Shown one piece after another: positions 8,251 to 15,814 of a stretch of DNA of 16,162 nucleotides. A program made the translations under genes and the position numbers. The stretch is taken from the NCBI GenBank assembly GCA_015485035.1, contig WFUI01000090.1, positions 1 through 16,162 on the forward strand. Direction: 5' to 3'. Numbering within the stretch: the stretch's first letter is position 1; every line of letters starts with the position of its first letter. Below the pieces are notes generated by a model, which had not been told where the DNA came from, searched no databases, and saw nothing but the letters and a program-made list of their open reading frames with translations. This stretch comes from Mariprofundus sp. (GTDB lineage: Bacteria > Pseudomonadota > Zetaproteobacteria > Mariprofundales > Mariprofundaceae).

Positions 8251-8718
8251 TCAGTTCTGCTCATCTCCGATCAAACCATGCGGCACGGTAACCAGCACTG
8301 AACAAGGTGCATGTGCAACAACCCGCTCCACAAAAGATCCCATCAGCATATGTGCAAATGTACTCTTTTCACTATGGCGCCCTATAACAATCAGGTCGGC
8401 AGGCAATGACTCTGCAAACTGGCAAATGGTTCGTGCCGGATCCCCAACAGATTCTTTCATGTGCACAATAAGCTTGAAATCAAACGATGCCACCTGCGCT
8501 TTAATACGCCGGAAAACTCCTTTTTGTGTTGTGTTATCAACATCATCCAGAGGCGGAATTGCGACCATATCCATTTCAAAATACATGGAAGGTTCCATCA
8601 CATACAGCAAGTGAATTTCTGCATCGAATTTTTCCGCCAGAACTCCGGCTCGCCGTATCGCTTCAGTGGATTGATCCGAGCAATCGGTTGGAACCAGTAT
8701 CTTGTTATGCCTGATCAT
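8251..8718 (-). CDS. Universal stress protein family (UspA-like)
   Basis: A 155-residue single-domain Usp with the expected alpha/beta pattern: KILVPTDCSDQSTEAIRRA (6-24) holds the first strand and conserved Asp12, HLLYVMEP follows at about 36-43, and the C-terminal strand is APCSVLVTVP (137-146). AGGAG 7 bases before the ATG at 8718 supports the start. Nucleotide-binding Usps carry G-2x-G-9x-G(S/T); here the segment reads GRHSEKSTFAHMLMGS (112-127), with the second Gly replaced by Ser and one extra residue before GS. ATP binding is therefore doubtful or altered. It is the last gene of the argG-cytochrome-usp run, 46 bp after the cytochrome gene. The exact role of single Usp proteins cannot be read from sequence. 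Confidence 0.9.
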   Translation of the reverse strand: MIRHNKILVPTDCSDQSTEAIRRAGVLAEKFDAEIHLLYVMEPSMYFEMDMVAIPPLDDVDNTTQKGVFRRIKAQVASFDFKLIVHMKESVGDPARTICQFAESLPADLIVIGRHSEKSTFAHMLMGSFVERVVAHAPCSVLVTVPHGLIGDEQN

Positions 8719-8764
8719 ATGCTTCTCCTGATCACCCCGGATCTTGCTGTATGTTTACACAACA

Positions 8765-9427
8765 TCAGGCCGTTGGTTTGATCCGCGCAATGATATTGTG
8801 ACCCTGCCGCTGATGCATGATTACCGCCAGAATATGAGCAGCCAACAGCGCCTCGAGCCCACCAACCAGCAATTCATGCGTCTCTGCAACCAGCTCAATC
8901 AAATCGGTTTGCGGTGTGGTCTGGCTCCAGCCAAAATACAACACGGTGCCCGTAACACCCATACCAAGGCCTGCCAGTAAAATAAACCCATGCACACATC
9001 GGGCCACTGCTTCGCCATCTTCAGGTGGAGCCAGTTTACCCTGTTTCCATCCTGCCATCTGCACCTTGATTTCATGTTTTAACTGCTTGCGTCCATCGGC
9101 TGAGGCCCATGGTACCAGTTCGCGCCAGTTGGCGCCGGGTAACGAGGTCATGGCAAACATCAGACGAATCAGCATCAGGCCGGCAATTGTCAGCCCCAGA
9201 ATTTCATGCACCTCAAAGCCAAGCGTCTCTTCCACCGGCATGCCGGCCGGATGTTTTTGTCCCTCATGGGCATAGGCCGGTACGATCAGATGAATCCCGG
9301 CAACAGCCGGAGCATCCTCGACTTCAGGTACATCCATTAACTCACCAATGGCAATTTGCGTAAGCATGCAAAGCGCCAGCAGGCTATGTAATATACGAAT
9401 CTGTTTAGCATATCCCTGTTCAGTCAT
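8765..9427 (-). CDS. Cytochrome b561-type membrane protein
   Basis: A 220-residue membrane protein with four hydrophobic helices and histidines placed as in the cytochrome b561/Ni-Fe hydrogenase b-type family. They are His14 in TM1 (RILHSLLAL), His74 in TM2 (FEVHEILGL), His146 in TM3 (RCVHGFILL), and His184 and His198 around TM4 (AETHELL, LLAAHILAV). Such proteins bind two haems b and pass electrons across or within the inner membrane, usually between quinones and a partner enzyme. A longish loop between TM1 and TM2 (about 32-66) contains further His residues (His46, His54, His59). AGGAG lies 6 bases before the ATG at 9427. It follows argG by only 16 bp and precedes the stress protein. No partner dehydrogenase or peroxidase is present, so its electron donor and acceptor are unknown. 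Confidence 0.85.
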   Translation of the reverse strand: MTEQGYAKQIRILHSLLALCMLTQIAIGELMDVPEVEDAPAVAGIHLIVPAYAHEGQKHPAGMPVEETLGFEVHEILGLTIAGLMLIRLMFAMTSLPGANWRELVPWASADGRKQLKHEIKVQMAGWKQGKLAPPEDGEAVARCVHGFILLAGLGMGVTGTVLYFGWSQTTPQTDLIELVAETHELLVGGLEALLAAHILAVIMHQRQGHNIIARIKPTA

Positions 9428-9443
9428 TCTGCTCTCCTGTCCT

Positions 9444-10655
9444 TTATTGATCGACCAGCTTATTCATGCGCAAGCGCAGTGCATTGAGCTTGATAAAACC
9501 GGACGCGTCTTTTTGATCATACGCACCTTCATCATCTTCAAAGGTACATAAACGCTCGTCAAACATCGAATCATCCGAACGTCGACCGACCACATCGACA
9601 TTGCCTTTGTATAATTTCAGCCGCACATCACCATTCACGCAGACCTGCGATGCATCAATGGCCTGCTGCAACATCACGCGTTCCGGCGCAAACCAGTAAC
9701 CATTATAAATGATCTTGGCATAGCGCGGCATCAATTCGTCTTTCAAATGCGCTGCTTCACGGTCAAGCGTAATCGACTCAATCGCACGATGCGCCTTGAG
9801 CATGATCGTACCGCCCGGTGTTTCATAACAGCCGCGTGATTTCATGCCAACAAATCGATTCTCAACAATATCGATACGCCCAATACCATGCTTGCCCCCT
9901 ACACGATTCAACTCGGTCAGCACTGTCGCCGGCGTCATGGTTTCGCCATTGATTGCAACAATATCACCACCCTGATAACTCAATTCGATATATTCTGCTT
10001 CATCCGGCGCATTCTCCGGAGACACACTCCAGCGCCACATCGATTCAGATGGCTCACACCACGGATCTTCCAGATCATAACCTTCATAAGAGATATGCAA
10101 CAGATTGGCATCCATTGAATAGGGTGACTTGGAGCCTTCGCGCTTGCGCTCCACAGGGATACCATGCTTCTCTGCAAAATCGAGCATGTCATTGCGTGAT
10201 ACCAGATCCCATTCACGCCACGGCGCAATCACTTTCACATCCGGTTTCAGGGCATAAAAGCCGAGCTCGAAACGCACCTGATCATTGCCCTTTCCGGTAG
10301 CGCCATGCGACACCGCATCTGCGCCTTCCGCTTCGGCAATTTCAATCATACGCTTGGAAATCAGCGGGCGGGCGATCGACGTGCCAAGCAGATATTCGCC
10401 CTCATAAATTGCATTGGCGCGAAACATCGGAAACACATAATCGCGCACAAACTCTTCACGGAGATCCTCAATATATATGGAAGAAACGCCACAGGCTTTC
10501 GCCTTGGCACGTGCCTCTTCCACCTCTTCACCCTGACCGAGGTCAGCCGTGAATGTAACCACTTCGCAATCATATGTGTCCTGTAACCATTTCAGGATGA
10601 TGGATGTATCCAGCCCCCCCGAATAAGCCAGCACCGCTTTCTTTACATCAGACAT
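9444..10655 (-). CDS. argG: Argininosuccinate synthase
   Basis: ArgG condenses citrulline with aspartate, using ATP, in the penultimate step of arginine synthesis. The 403-residue protein has the ATP pyrophosphatase P-loop AYSGGLDTS (10-18), [25 protein letters not shown] (the citrulline/aspartate region), the segment [16 protein letters not shown], and [17 protein letters not shown]. Length is that of the bacterial type I enzyme. The frame can be extended two codons to a TTG at 10661, but the ATG at 10655 ([12 protein letters not shown]) is preferred: AGAGGA lies 6 bases upstream and the resulting N-terminus matches the family. It lies 100 bp after argF on the same strand, behind a large hairpin, and is followed at 16 bp by a cytochrome gene. 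argH is not in the window. Confidence 0.97.
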   Translation of the reverse strand: MSDVKKAVLAYSGGLDTSIILKWLQDTYDCEVVTFTADLGQGEEVEEARAKAKACGVSSIYIEDLREEFVRDYVFPMFRANAIYEGEYLLGTSIARPLISKRMIEIAEAEGADAVSHGATGKGNDQVRFELGFYALKPDVKVIAPWREWDLVSRNDMLDFAEKHGIPVERKREGSKSPYSMDANLLHISYEGYDLEDPWCEPSESMWRWSVSPENAPDEAEYIELSYQGGDIVAINGETMTPATVLTELNRVGGKHGIGRIDIVENRFVGMKSRGCYETPGGTIMLKAHRAIESITLDREAAHLKDELMPRYAKIIYNGYWFAPERVMLQQAIDASQVCVNGDVRLKLYKGNVDVVGRRSDDSMFDERLCTFEDDEGAYDQKDASGFIKLNALRLRMNKLVDQ

Positions 10656-10698
10656 GAACAATCCTCTTTTAATCTTAAATTCAATGTAACCTTCGTAG

Positions 10699-10748
10699 CT
10701 GTTCAGATTGCCCCTGATTTAGTTTGAGGTCAGGGATGCACTGAACAG
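10699..10748. repeat. Large imperfect hairpin between argF and argG
   Basis: Outer arms CTGTTCAG (10699-10706) and CTGAACAG (10741-10748) and inner arms CCCTGA (10712-10717) and TCAGGG (10730-10735) are perfectly complementary, separated by a 5/5 internal loop and a 12-base apical loop. The outer arm begins 7 bases past the argF stop, so it lies in the argDF message. In that direction no U-run follows, so it is not a standard terminator there. On the plus strand a T-rich tail (10749-10760) follows. It could stabilise the argDF 3' end, attenuate read-through to argG, or bind a protein. Part of it recurs upstream of trpF. Confidence 0.7.
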
Positions 10749-10755
10749 TTTCGCT

Positions 10756-11661
10756 TTATTTTAACAAAAATTCCAGCAGCGCTTTCTGGGCATGCAGGCG
10801 ATTTTCCGCCTCATCCCATACCACCGACTGTGGCCCATCAATGACGCTGGCTGCAACTTCCTCACCCCGATGGGCCGGCAAGCAATGCATAAACAGCGCA
10901 TCACCATGGGCATGAGCCATGACACGATCCGTCACACAGAATCCGTCAAAAGCCTCCTCGCGCTCAGCTTGTTCATCTTCCTGACCCATGGAGGCCCAGA
11001 CATCCGTAGTAACCAGATCAGCCTTGTATGCAGCCGTCACAGGATCATCGCTCAGAGACACATCTGCACCCAGAACACGTGCAGCCTCCAGCATTTTCTC
11101 ATCCGGCCGGTAACTGTCCGGACAGGCAATTTTCAACTTGTAGCCGAATGTCACCGCACCATTGATCCATGAGTGTGCCATATTATTGCCATCACCAATC
11201 CAGGCCACGGTTTTGCCCTCAATCGCTCCCCGGTGTTCCTCATAGGTCAGCACATCGGCCAGAATCTGGCACGGGTGGGTCAAATCGGTCAGGGCATTAA
11301 TCACCGGCACTTTCGAATACCTGGCAAACTCCTGCAAAACATCATGCCCGAAGGTACGAATGGTAATGACATCAACCATGCTGGAGAGCACGCGTGCCGA
11401 ATCTGCAATCGGCTCACCGCGCCCTAACTGGGTGGTATCGGAATGCAGGAACAAGGCATGACCACCCAGCTGAAACATACCGGTTTCGAAAGAAACACGC
11501 GTGCGTGTACTGGCCTTGTCAAAAATCATACCCAGCGTCTTGCCTTCCAGTGGCCGGTACGCTTTGCCTTCCTTTAACTTGCGTTTGATCTTGGCCGCAC
11601 GCTTCAAAAGATATCTTGCCTCATCCGGTGATACGTCCAGCAATGTCAGAAAATGTCTCAT
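10756..11661 (-). CDS. argF: Ornithine carbamoyltransferase
   Basis: ArgF transfers the carbamoyl group from carbamoyl phosphate to ornithine, giving citrulline for ArgG. The 301 residues have the carbamoyl phosphate motif STRTR (51-55), HPCQ (129-132), the DGNNMAHSW segment (157-165), DVWASMGQE (220-228) and the ornithine loop HCLPAHRGEEV (259-269), all intact. The length is typical of anabolic OTCases. Its ATG overlaps the argD stop by four bases (11658-11661), so the two are co-translated. The arginine enzymes here are ordered argD, argF, argG in the direction of transcription, covering acetylornithine to argininosuccinate except the step that removes the acetyl group. Confidence 0.97.
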   Translation of the reverse strand: MRHFLTLLDVSPDEARYLLKRAAKIKRKLKEGKAYRPLEGKTLGMIFDKASTRTRVSFETGMFQLGGHALFLHSDTTQLGRGEPIADSARVLSSMVDVITIRTFGHDVLQEFARYSKVPVINALTDLTHPCQILADVLTYEEHRGAIEGKTVAWIGDGNNMAHSWINGAVTFGYKLKIACPDSYRPDEKMLEAARVLGADVSLSDDPVTAAYKADLVTTDVWASMGQEDEQAEREEAFDGFCVTDRVMAHAHGDALFMHCLPAHRGEEVAASVIDGPQSVVWDEAENRLHAQKALLEFLLK

Positions 11662-12830
11662 TCCCCAGCCTCCAGCGTACTCTCCAATACTGAACCAACG
11701 ATTGTCAGCGCCTCATCCACGTCCTCTGCGCTAATATTCAAAGGTGGCAGAAAACGTAACACATTTGGCCCCGCCATCAGTATTAACAACCCCTTATCCC
11801 TGGCCGCAGCTATCAATGGTGCTACTTCTACATTCAATTCTGCTCCAATGAGCAAACCCTGTCCGCGCACCTGCCGGATAACAGGGAACCGGCATGCCAA
11901 ATCCTGCAAACCCAAACTCAGTTGCTTGCCTCGCTGCTGAACATTGGACAGCAAGCCGGCGGATTTTATCACATCGAGTACGGTGAGTGCCGCTGTGCAG
12001 GCAAGCGGGTTGCCGCCAAAAGTGGAACCGTGTGTGCCTGGCCCGAATGAAGCAGATACAGTATCCGTAGCCAGCATCGCCCCTATGGCCACGCCACCAC
12101 CCAGACCTTTGGCCAGAGTCAAAATATCCGGCACAATACCGGCCTGTTCAAATGCGAACATGGAGCCACACCGGCCAATACCGGTCTGAACCTCATCAAG
12201 AATCAACAACAAACCAAGCTCATCACACAGCGCCCGAACTGACCGGAGATAAGCCACTTCTGCAATATTGACGCCACCTTCACCCTGTAACGGCTCCAGC
12301 AGCACAGCTGCCGTCTGCTCATTCACGGCCTGCTTCAACGCCTCTATATCATTGAGCGGCACATGTAAAAAACCCGCAGGCAATGGGTCAAAACCAACTT
12401 TCACCTTTTCCTGACCTGTTGCAGTCAGGGTGGAAAGCAGTCGCCCATGAAATGACCGGGTGGCGGTAATAACCGAACGCCTGGATGAATCCATGTCATG
12501 GAAATACTTGCGAACCAGTTTAATCGCAGCCTCATTCGCTTCAGCCCCGGAATTACAAAAAAAGACCGCCCCCAGTCCGGACAGTGCAGTCAACTTATCA
12601 GCCAGTTGCTGTTGTTTCGGGATATGGAACAGGTTGGAGCAATGCAGCATCGTACCGGCTTGCTCGGATAGTGCCGCAGTCAGTTGAGGGTGAGCATGGC
12701 CAAGCGTATTGACGGCAATACCGGATATAAAATCCAGATACTCATTCCCGTTATCATCCCAGACACGCGAACCTTTCCCTCTCACCAGCGTGAGGGGAAA
12801 CCGCGCATAGGTATTCATCACAGTGCCCAT
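11658..12830 (-). CDS. argD: Acetylornithine aminotransferase
   Basis: ArgD is a PLP enzyme of the class III aminotransferase fold that converts N-acetylglutamate semialdehyde to N-acetylornithine, and often also acts in lysine synthesis. The 390 residues show ISGIAVNTLGHAHP (35-48), the PLP phosphate site FCNSGAEANEAAIKLVRKY (91-109), LDEVQTGIGRCG (211-222), and the Schiff-base lysine Lys241 in TLAKGLGGGVAIGAML. HGSTFGGNPLACTAAL follows. The start at 12830 has no Shine-Dalgarno; the in-frame ATG at 12818 (MNTYARFPL) is a real alternative that keeps all conserved residues. It heads the argDF operon and is transcribed divergently from trpF across a 263-bp region. I found no convincing promoter or ARG box for it. 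Confidence 0.95.
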   Translation of the reverse strand: MGTVMNTYARFPLTLVRGKGSRVWDDNGNEYLDFISGIAVNTLGHAHPQLTAALSEQAGTMLHCSNLFHIPKQQQLADKLTALSGLGAVFFCNSGAEANEAAIKLVRKYFHDMDSSRRSVITATRSFHGRLLSTLTATGQEKVKVGFDPLPAGFLHVPLNDIEALKQAVNEQTAAVLLEPLQGEGGVNIAEVAYLRSVRALCDELGLLLILDEVQTGIGRCGSMFAFEQAGIVPDILTLAKGLGGGVAIGAMLATDTVSASFGPGTHGSTFGGNPLACTAALTVLDVIKSAGLLSNVQQRGKQLSLGLQDLACRFPVIRQVRGQGLLIGAELNVEVAPLIAAARDKGLLILMAGPNVLRFLPPLNISAEDVDEALTIVGSVLESTLEAGE

Positions 12831-12848
12831 TGGCGAAGTTTAGGGAAG

Positions 12849-12952
12849 CCGGGCTGGATGCGCCAGAGAACCTTGGCAACCCTGAAAAACCCGGAGTATC
12901 CGTATAGCCCGCAAATGGACCGCCACAAGCAGGCAAGACACCCGGGCTGGAT
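12849..12952. repeat. Direct repeat pair in the argD leader region
   Basis: CCGGGCTGGAT occurs at 12849-12859 and again at 12942-12952, 93 bp apart. A looser relative, CCGGAGTATCCG, lies between them at 12891-12902. On the argD-sense strand the repeat reads ATCCAGCCCGG. The function is unknown; they may be regulator sites or chance. Confidence 0.45.
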
Positions 12953-13044
12953 ATAACCTCGCAGGCAGGAACTCCAGGATATGTGAATGAAATCCGGTTC
13001 GTATATGCCTGATTTAGAAGAAAAGAGAAAATCACCCCTTTCCC

Positions 13045-13073
13045 CTGATTTATTGCGGGATGCAATAAATCAG
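13045..13073. promoter_or_regulatory. Perfect 12-bp inverted repeat upstream of trpF (candidate operator)
   Basis: CTGATTTATTGC (13045-13056), a 5-base spacer GGGAT, and the exact complement GCAATAAATCAG (13062-13073). Neither strand has a T-run after it, so a simple terminator is unlikely. Its centre is about 35 bases before the trpF ATG and it overlaps the -35 position implied by the -10 hexamer at 13082. That placement suits a repressor operator for the trp genes. It does not resemble the E. coli TrpR operator. Confidence 0.6.
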
Positions 13074-13081
13074 CATCGCCC

Positions 13082-13087
13082 TAGAAT
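13082..13087 (+). promoter_or_regulatory. -10 hexamer for trpF, suggesting a leaderless transcript
   Basis: TAGAAT (five of six to consensus) ends six bases before the trpF ATG at 13094, so transcription would begin at or next to the start codon. No Shine-Dalgarno is present and a stop (TAG, 13082-13084) in frame blocks any upstream start. The -35 position (GATGCA, 13059-13064) is poor, so an activator or another promoter farther up is possible. Confidence 0.4.
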
Positions 13088-13093
13088 ACAGCC

Positions 13094-13729
13094 ATGGCAG
13101 TCACACAAAACAAAACTCGCACACGCATCAAGATTTGCGGCATTACCCGCCTGGAAGATGCTCTGGAGGCATCCAGACTGGGAGTAGATGCAGTCGGATT
13201 CGTCTTTTATAAGAAATCACCGCGTTATATCGAAGCACAGAAAGCTGCAGCTATCATCCGTCAGTTGCCGCCCTTCGTCTCGGCTGTCGGCTTGTTTGTA
13301 AACCCGACACAGGCTTACATTGCCGAGATACTGCAAACCGTACCACTGGGTGTCATTCAGCTGCATGGTGATGAAACGCCCGGTTTCTGCGAAGCACAGC
13401 GACGACGCGTGCTGAAAGCCATTCCGGTAGCAGGCCCGGATGACCTGAAACAGGCTGCCAGCTTTAACTGCCCGCTACTGCTCGATGCCAAAGCCCCCGC
13501 CGGTGTCTACGGCGGTACCGGAAACGCTTTCGACTGGTCACTATTACAGGGCTTCAAACACGATTATCCTCTGACGCTGGCCGGTGGACTCAATACCGAC
13601 AACGTCCACAAAGCCCTAGCCGTTCGCCAATGGTTCGCACTGGATGTATCCTCCGGCGTTGAATTATCCCCGGGCATCAAGGATGCCGAAAAAATGCGTG
13701 TCTTCGTTAACGCAGTGAATAACACCTGA
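13094..13729 (+). CDS. trpF: Phosphoribosylanthranilate isomerase
   Basis: TrpF catalyses the Amadori rearrangement of phosphoribosylanthranilate in tryptophan synthesis; it is a TIM barrel. The 211 residues begin [11 protein letters not shown] followed by the family start IKICGIT (12-18) with catalytic Cys15, then [11 protein letters not shown] (35-45), GVIQLHGDE (86-94), LLLDAK (128-133) with catalytic Asp131, [10 protein letters not shown] (162-171) and [14 protein letters not shown] (184-197) for phosphate binding. The length is normal. It is the first gene of trpF-B-A; trpD, trpC and trpE are not nearby. The start has no ribosome site and may be leaderless. A 13-bp gap separates it from trpB. 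Confidence 0.96.
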   Translation: MAVTQNKTRTRIKICGITRLEDALEASRLGVDAVGFVFYKKSPRYIEAQKAAAIIRQLPPFVSAVGLFVNPTQAYIAEILQTVPLGVIQLHGDETPGFCEAQRRRVLKAIPVAGPDDLKQAASFNCPLLLDAKAPAGVYGGTGNAFDWSLLQGFKHDYPLTLAGGLNTDNVHKALAVRQWFALDVSSGVELSPGIKDAEKMRVFVNAVNNT

Positions 13730-13730
13730 A

Positions 13731-13736
13731 CAAGGA
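13731..13736 (+). promoter_or_regulatory. Ribosome binding site deciding the GTG start of trpB
   Basis: AAGGAG lies just past the trpF stop, with 6 bases between it and the GTG at 13743. It is the strongest ribosome site in the trp operon and supports the GTG over later ATG codons. Confidence 0.75.
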
Positions 13737-13742
13737 GCCCTT

Positions 13743-14996
13743 GTGAACGCATCATGTCAATATACCGATTTTGCTTCCATGTACGATCTGGAAATCAAAC
13801 ACGCTCCTGATGCAGGCGGTCATTTCGGTCGCTTTGGCGGCCGCTTTGCAGCTGAAACGCTGATGCAACCGCTGAAAGAAATCGAAGAAGCTTTTTTCGA
13901 GGCCTGGAATGATGATTCCTTTCATGCTGAACGCCTGCAATTGCTGGAAAATTATGTCGGCCGTGCCACGCCACTCTATCATGCCGAACGTCTGTCCAAA
14001 GCGTTTGGCGGTGCTCAAATCTACCTGAAACGGGAAGATTTAACCCACACAGGTGCCCATAAAATCAATAACACCATCGGCCAGGGGCTACTGGCCCGTC
14101 GCATGGGCAAGAAACGTGTCATCGCCGAAACCGGTGCCGGGCAACATGGTGTCGCAACGGCGACAGTTGCTGCCATGTTCGGCATGGCGTGCGATATTTA
14201 TATGGGCCGTGAGGATATGGCACGGCAGATGCCAAATGTACTACGCATGCGATTGCTCGGAGCCAATGTCATCCCGGTCGATTCCGGCACGGCAACATTG
14301 AAAGATGCGGTCAACGAGGCACTGCGTAACTGGGTGGCAACCTGTGAGAACACATTTTATATCTTTGGCACGGCGGCCGGGCCACACCCTTACCCTCTGC
14401 TGGTACGACAGTTTCACACTGTTATCGGCCAGGAAGCGCGGGCACAGATTCTGAAACAGGCCGGCAGACTACCTGATGTCGCTGTAGCCTGTGTCGGTGG
14501 AGGTTCCAATGCGATGGGCCTGTTGCATCCGTTCCGCGATGATGCATCGGTAAGACTGGTCGCGGTGGAAGCTGCCGGTTACGGGCTATCTACCGGTAAA
14601 CATGCAGCGTCACTGGCGGCAGGGAAAGCCGGTATTCTGCATGGTAACCTGACATTTTTACTGGAAGATGAAGAAGGCCAGGTGATGGGCACACACAGTA
14701 TTTCTGCCGGACTTGATTATCCCGGTGTCGGACCGGAACTGGCATTCATGCTGGAGGAAGGCCGCCTCCAACTGGATGCGGCCACGGATGATGAAGCACT
14801 GGAAGCACTGCAGTTGCTTACCCGCAGCGAAGGCATCATTCCGGCGCTCGAATCCAGCCATGCACTGGCTGCCGGCACCCGCATTGCCAAAACAATGGAT
14901 ACTGACCAGATCGTACTGATCAATCTCTCCGGTCGTGGTGACAAGGATATGAATACCGTATTCAAACATCTGGGCTGGCTGGAGAATGAATCATGA
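13743..14996 (+). CDS. trpB: Tryptophan synthase beta chain
   Basis: TrpB joins indole to serine using PLP. The 417 residues carry [12 protein letters not shown] (29-40), [17 protein letters not shown] (94-110) with the PLP lysine Lys107, [12 protein letters not shown] (129-140) with catalytic Glu129, [12 protein letters not shown] (163-174), the PLP phosphate loop GGGSNAMG (252-259), and SGRGDKD near the C-terminus. This is the standard TrpB1 type that works as an alpha2beta2 complex with TrpA. The N-terminus is about 20 residues longer than E. coli TrpB (397), but the strong AAGGAG supports the GTG at 13743. Its stop overlaps the trpA start by four bases. Confidence 0.97.
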   Translation: MNASCQYTDFASMYDLEIKHAPDAGGHFGRFGGRFAAETLMQPLKEIEEAFFEAWNDDSFHAERLQLLENYVGRATPLYHAERLSKAFGGAQIYLKREDLTHTGAHKINNTIGQGLLARRMGKKRVIAETGAGQHGVATATVAAMFGMACDIYMGREDMARQMPNVLRMRLLGANVIPVDSGTATLKDAVNEALRNWVATCENTFYIFGTAAGPHPYPLLVRQFHTVIGQEARAQILKQAGRLPDVAVACVGGGSNAMGLLHPFRDDASVRLVAVEAAGYGLSTGKHAASLAAGKAGILHGNLTFLLEDEEGQVMGTHSISAGLDYPGVGPELAFMLEEGRLQLDAATDDEALEALQLLTRSEGIIPALESSHALAAGTRIAKTMDTDQIVLINLSGRGDKDMNTVFKHLGWLENES

Positions 14997-15814
14997 ACAT
15001 ACGATTATCCAAAGTGTTCGAGCGCTGCAAGCAGGAAGGACACGCCGCACTGATTGGTTATCTGACAGCTGGTGACCCCGATATCGCCACCAGCGGGGAA
15101 CTGCTTCAGGCGCTGGCGGATCAAACCGATATTCTGGAAATTGGCATGCCCTTTTCTGACCCTATGGCTGACGGACCGGTGATTCAGGCCGCCAGCGAAC
15201 GCGCCCTGGAAGCGGGCGTGCATATCGACGATGTTTTTGCGTTAACCAGATCCGTACGCGAAACACACCCTGATCTTGGTATTGTACTGATGGGCTATGC
15301 CAATGTACCCTACGCCATGGGGTTTGAAACATTCGCTGAAAAAGCACAAGATGCCGGCGCTGATGCTGTACTGATTGTTGATATTCCTCCGGAAGAAGGA
15401 CATATCTGCGATGCGGCACTGAAAAAACATGATCTGGATCGTATCCTGCTATTGTCGCCCACATCAACGGACGAACGCATCCGACTGGCCAGTGAAAACG
15501 GTAGCGGCTTTATCTATTATGTGTCGCTGACCGGCATTACCGGAGCAGATATGGGTGATATTGATCTTATTCGCAACAAGGTTGCACACATTCAAAGTAT
15601 GAGCGATATGCCTGTATGTGTTGGTTTTGGTATTAAAACACCCGACCAGGCGGCTCAGGTCGCGCAGTTTGCCGATGGTGTCGTCGTTGGCAGCCATTTC
15701 GTTTCCCGCATCAGCGAGGCAGGGTGTAACGATGATATCCTCGCCTCATTATTGAATTCTGCCGGCAATATGCGTAAAGCTGTGAGCTCAGTTTCGGCAG
15801 GAGCAAGAGCATGA
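14993..15814 (+). CDS. trpA: Tryptophan synthase alpha chain
   Basis: TrpA cleaves indole-3-glycerol phosphate to indole and glyceraldehyde 3-phosphate and channels indole to TrpB. The 273 residues have [11 protein letters not shown] (20-30), the catalytic Glu49 in [20 protein letters not shown] (46-65) with Asp60, [17 protein letters not shown], the flexible loop [12 protein letters not shown], and [11 protein letters not shown] for the phosphate. Glu49 and Asp60 fall at the same numbers as in the Salmonella enzyme. The start sits in an ATGA overlap with trpB. The stop likewise overlaps the next gene at 15811-15814, so the downstream metallo-hydrolase is translationally coupled to the trp operon. 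Confidence 0.97.
   Translation: MNIRLSKVFERCKQEGHAALIGYLTAGDPDIATSGELLQALADQTDILEIGMPFSDPMADGPVIQAASERALEAGVHIDDVFALTRSVRETHPDLGIVLMGYANVPYAMGFETFAEKAQDAGADAVLIVDIPPEEGHICDAALKKHDLDRILLLSPTSTDERIRLASENGSGFIYYVSLTGITGADMGDIDLIRNKVAHIQSMSDMPVCVGFGIKTPDQAAQVAQFADGVVVGSHFVSRISEAGCNDDILASLLNSAGNMRKAVSSVSAGARA

Larger units (their letters stand above)
12831..13093. other. Divergent argD-trpF intergenic region
   Basis: This 263-bp region is the longest stretch without a gene. From left to right it holds an 11-bp direct repeat (12849-12859 and 12942-12952), a CAGG/CCTG-bounded imperfect inverted repeat (12975-13010), a purine-rich stretch (13017-13030), a perfect 12-bp palindrome (13045-13073), and a -10-like hexamer next to trpF (13082-13087). 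Small open frames crossing it overlap argD or trpF and look non-coding. It should carry both divergent promoters. Confidence 0.7.

Noticed and set aside
10662..10690. A possible ArgR (ARG) box near TGAAT upstream of argG.
   Set aside because: Only one half-site fits; the second half of the expected TGAAT-N4-ATTCA palindrome is absent.
12754..13065. A 103-codon minus-strand frame across the argD start and the intergenic region.
   Set aside because: It overlaps the argD coding start in a different frame, has no recognisable domain, and is explained as a shadow frame.
13045..13073. The trpF palindrome as an intrinsic terminator for argD-side or upstream transcription.
   Set aside because: The stem is AT-rich and no T-run follows on either strand (CATCGCCC to the right; GGGGAAAGG on the other strand).
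12987..13187. A 66-codon plus-strand frame with a plausible AGGA upstream, running from the argD-trpF gap into trpF.
   Set aside because: It overlaps about 90 bp of trpF in another frame, its composition looks non-coding, and its middle is simply the palindrome. It has two Trp codons beyond the first, but no clustered Trp run as in a leader peptide.
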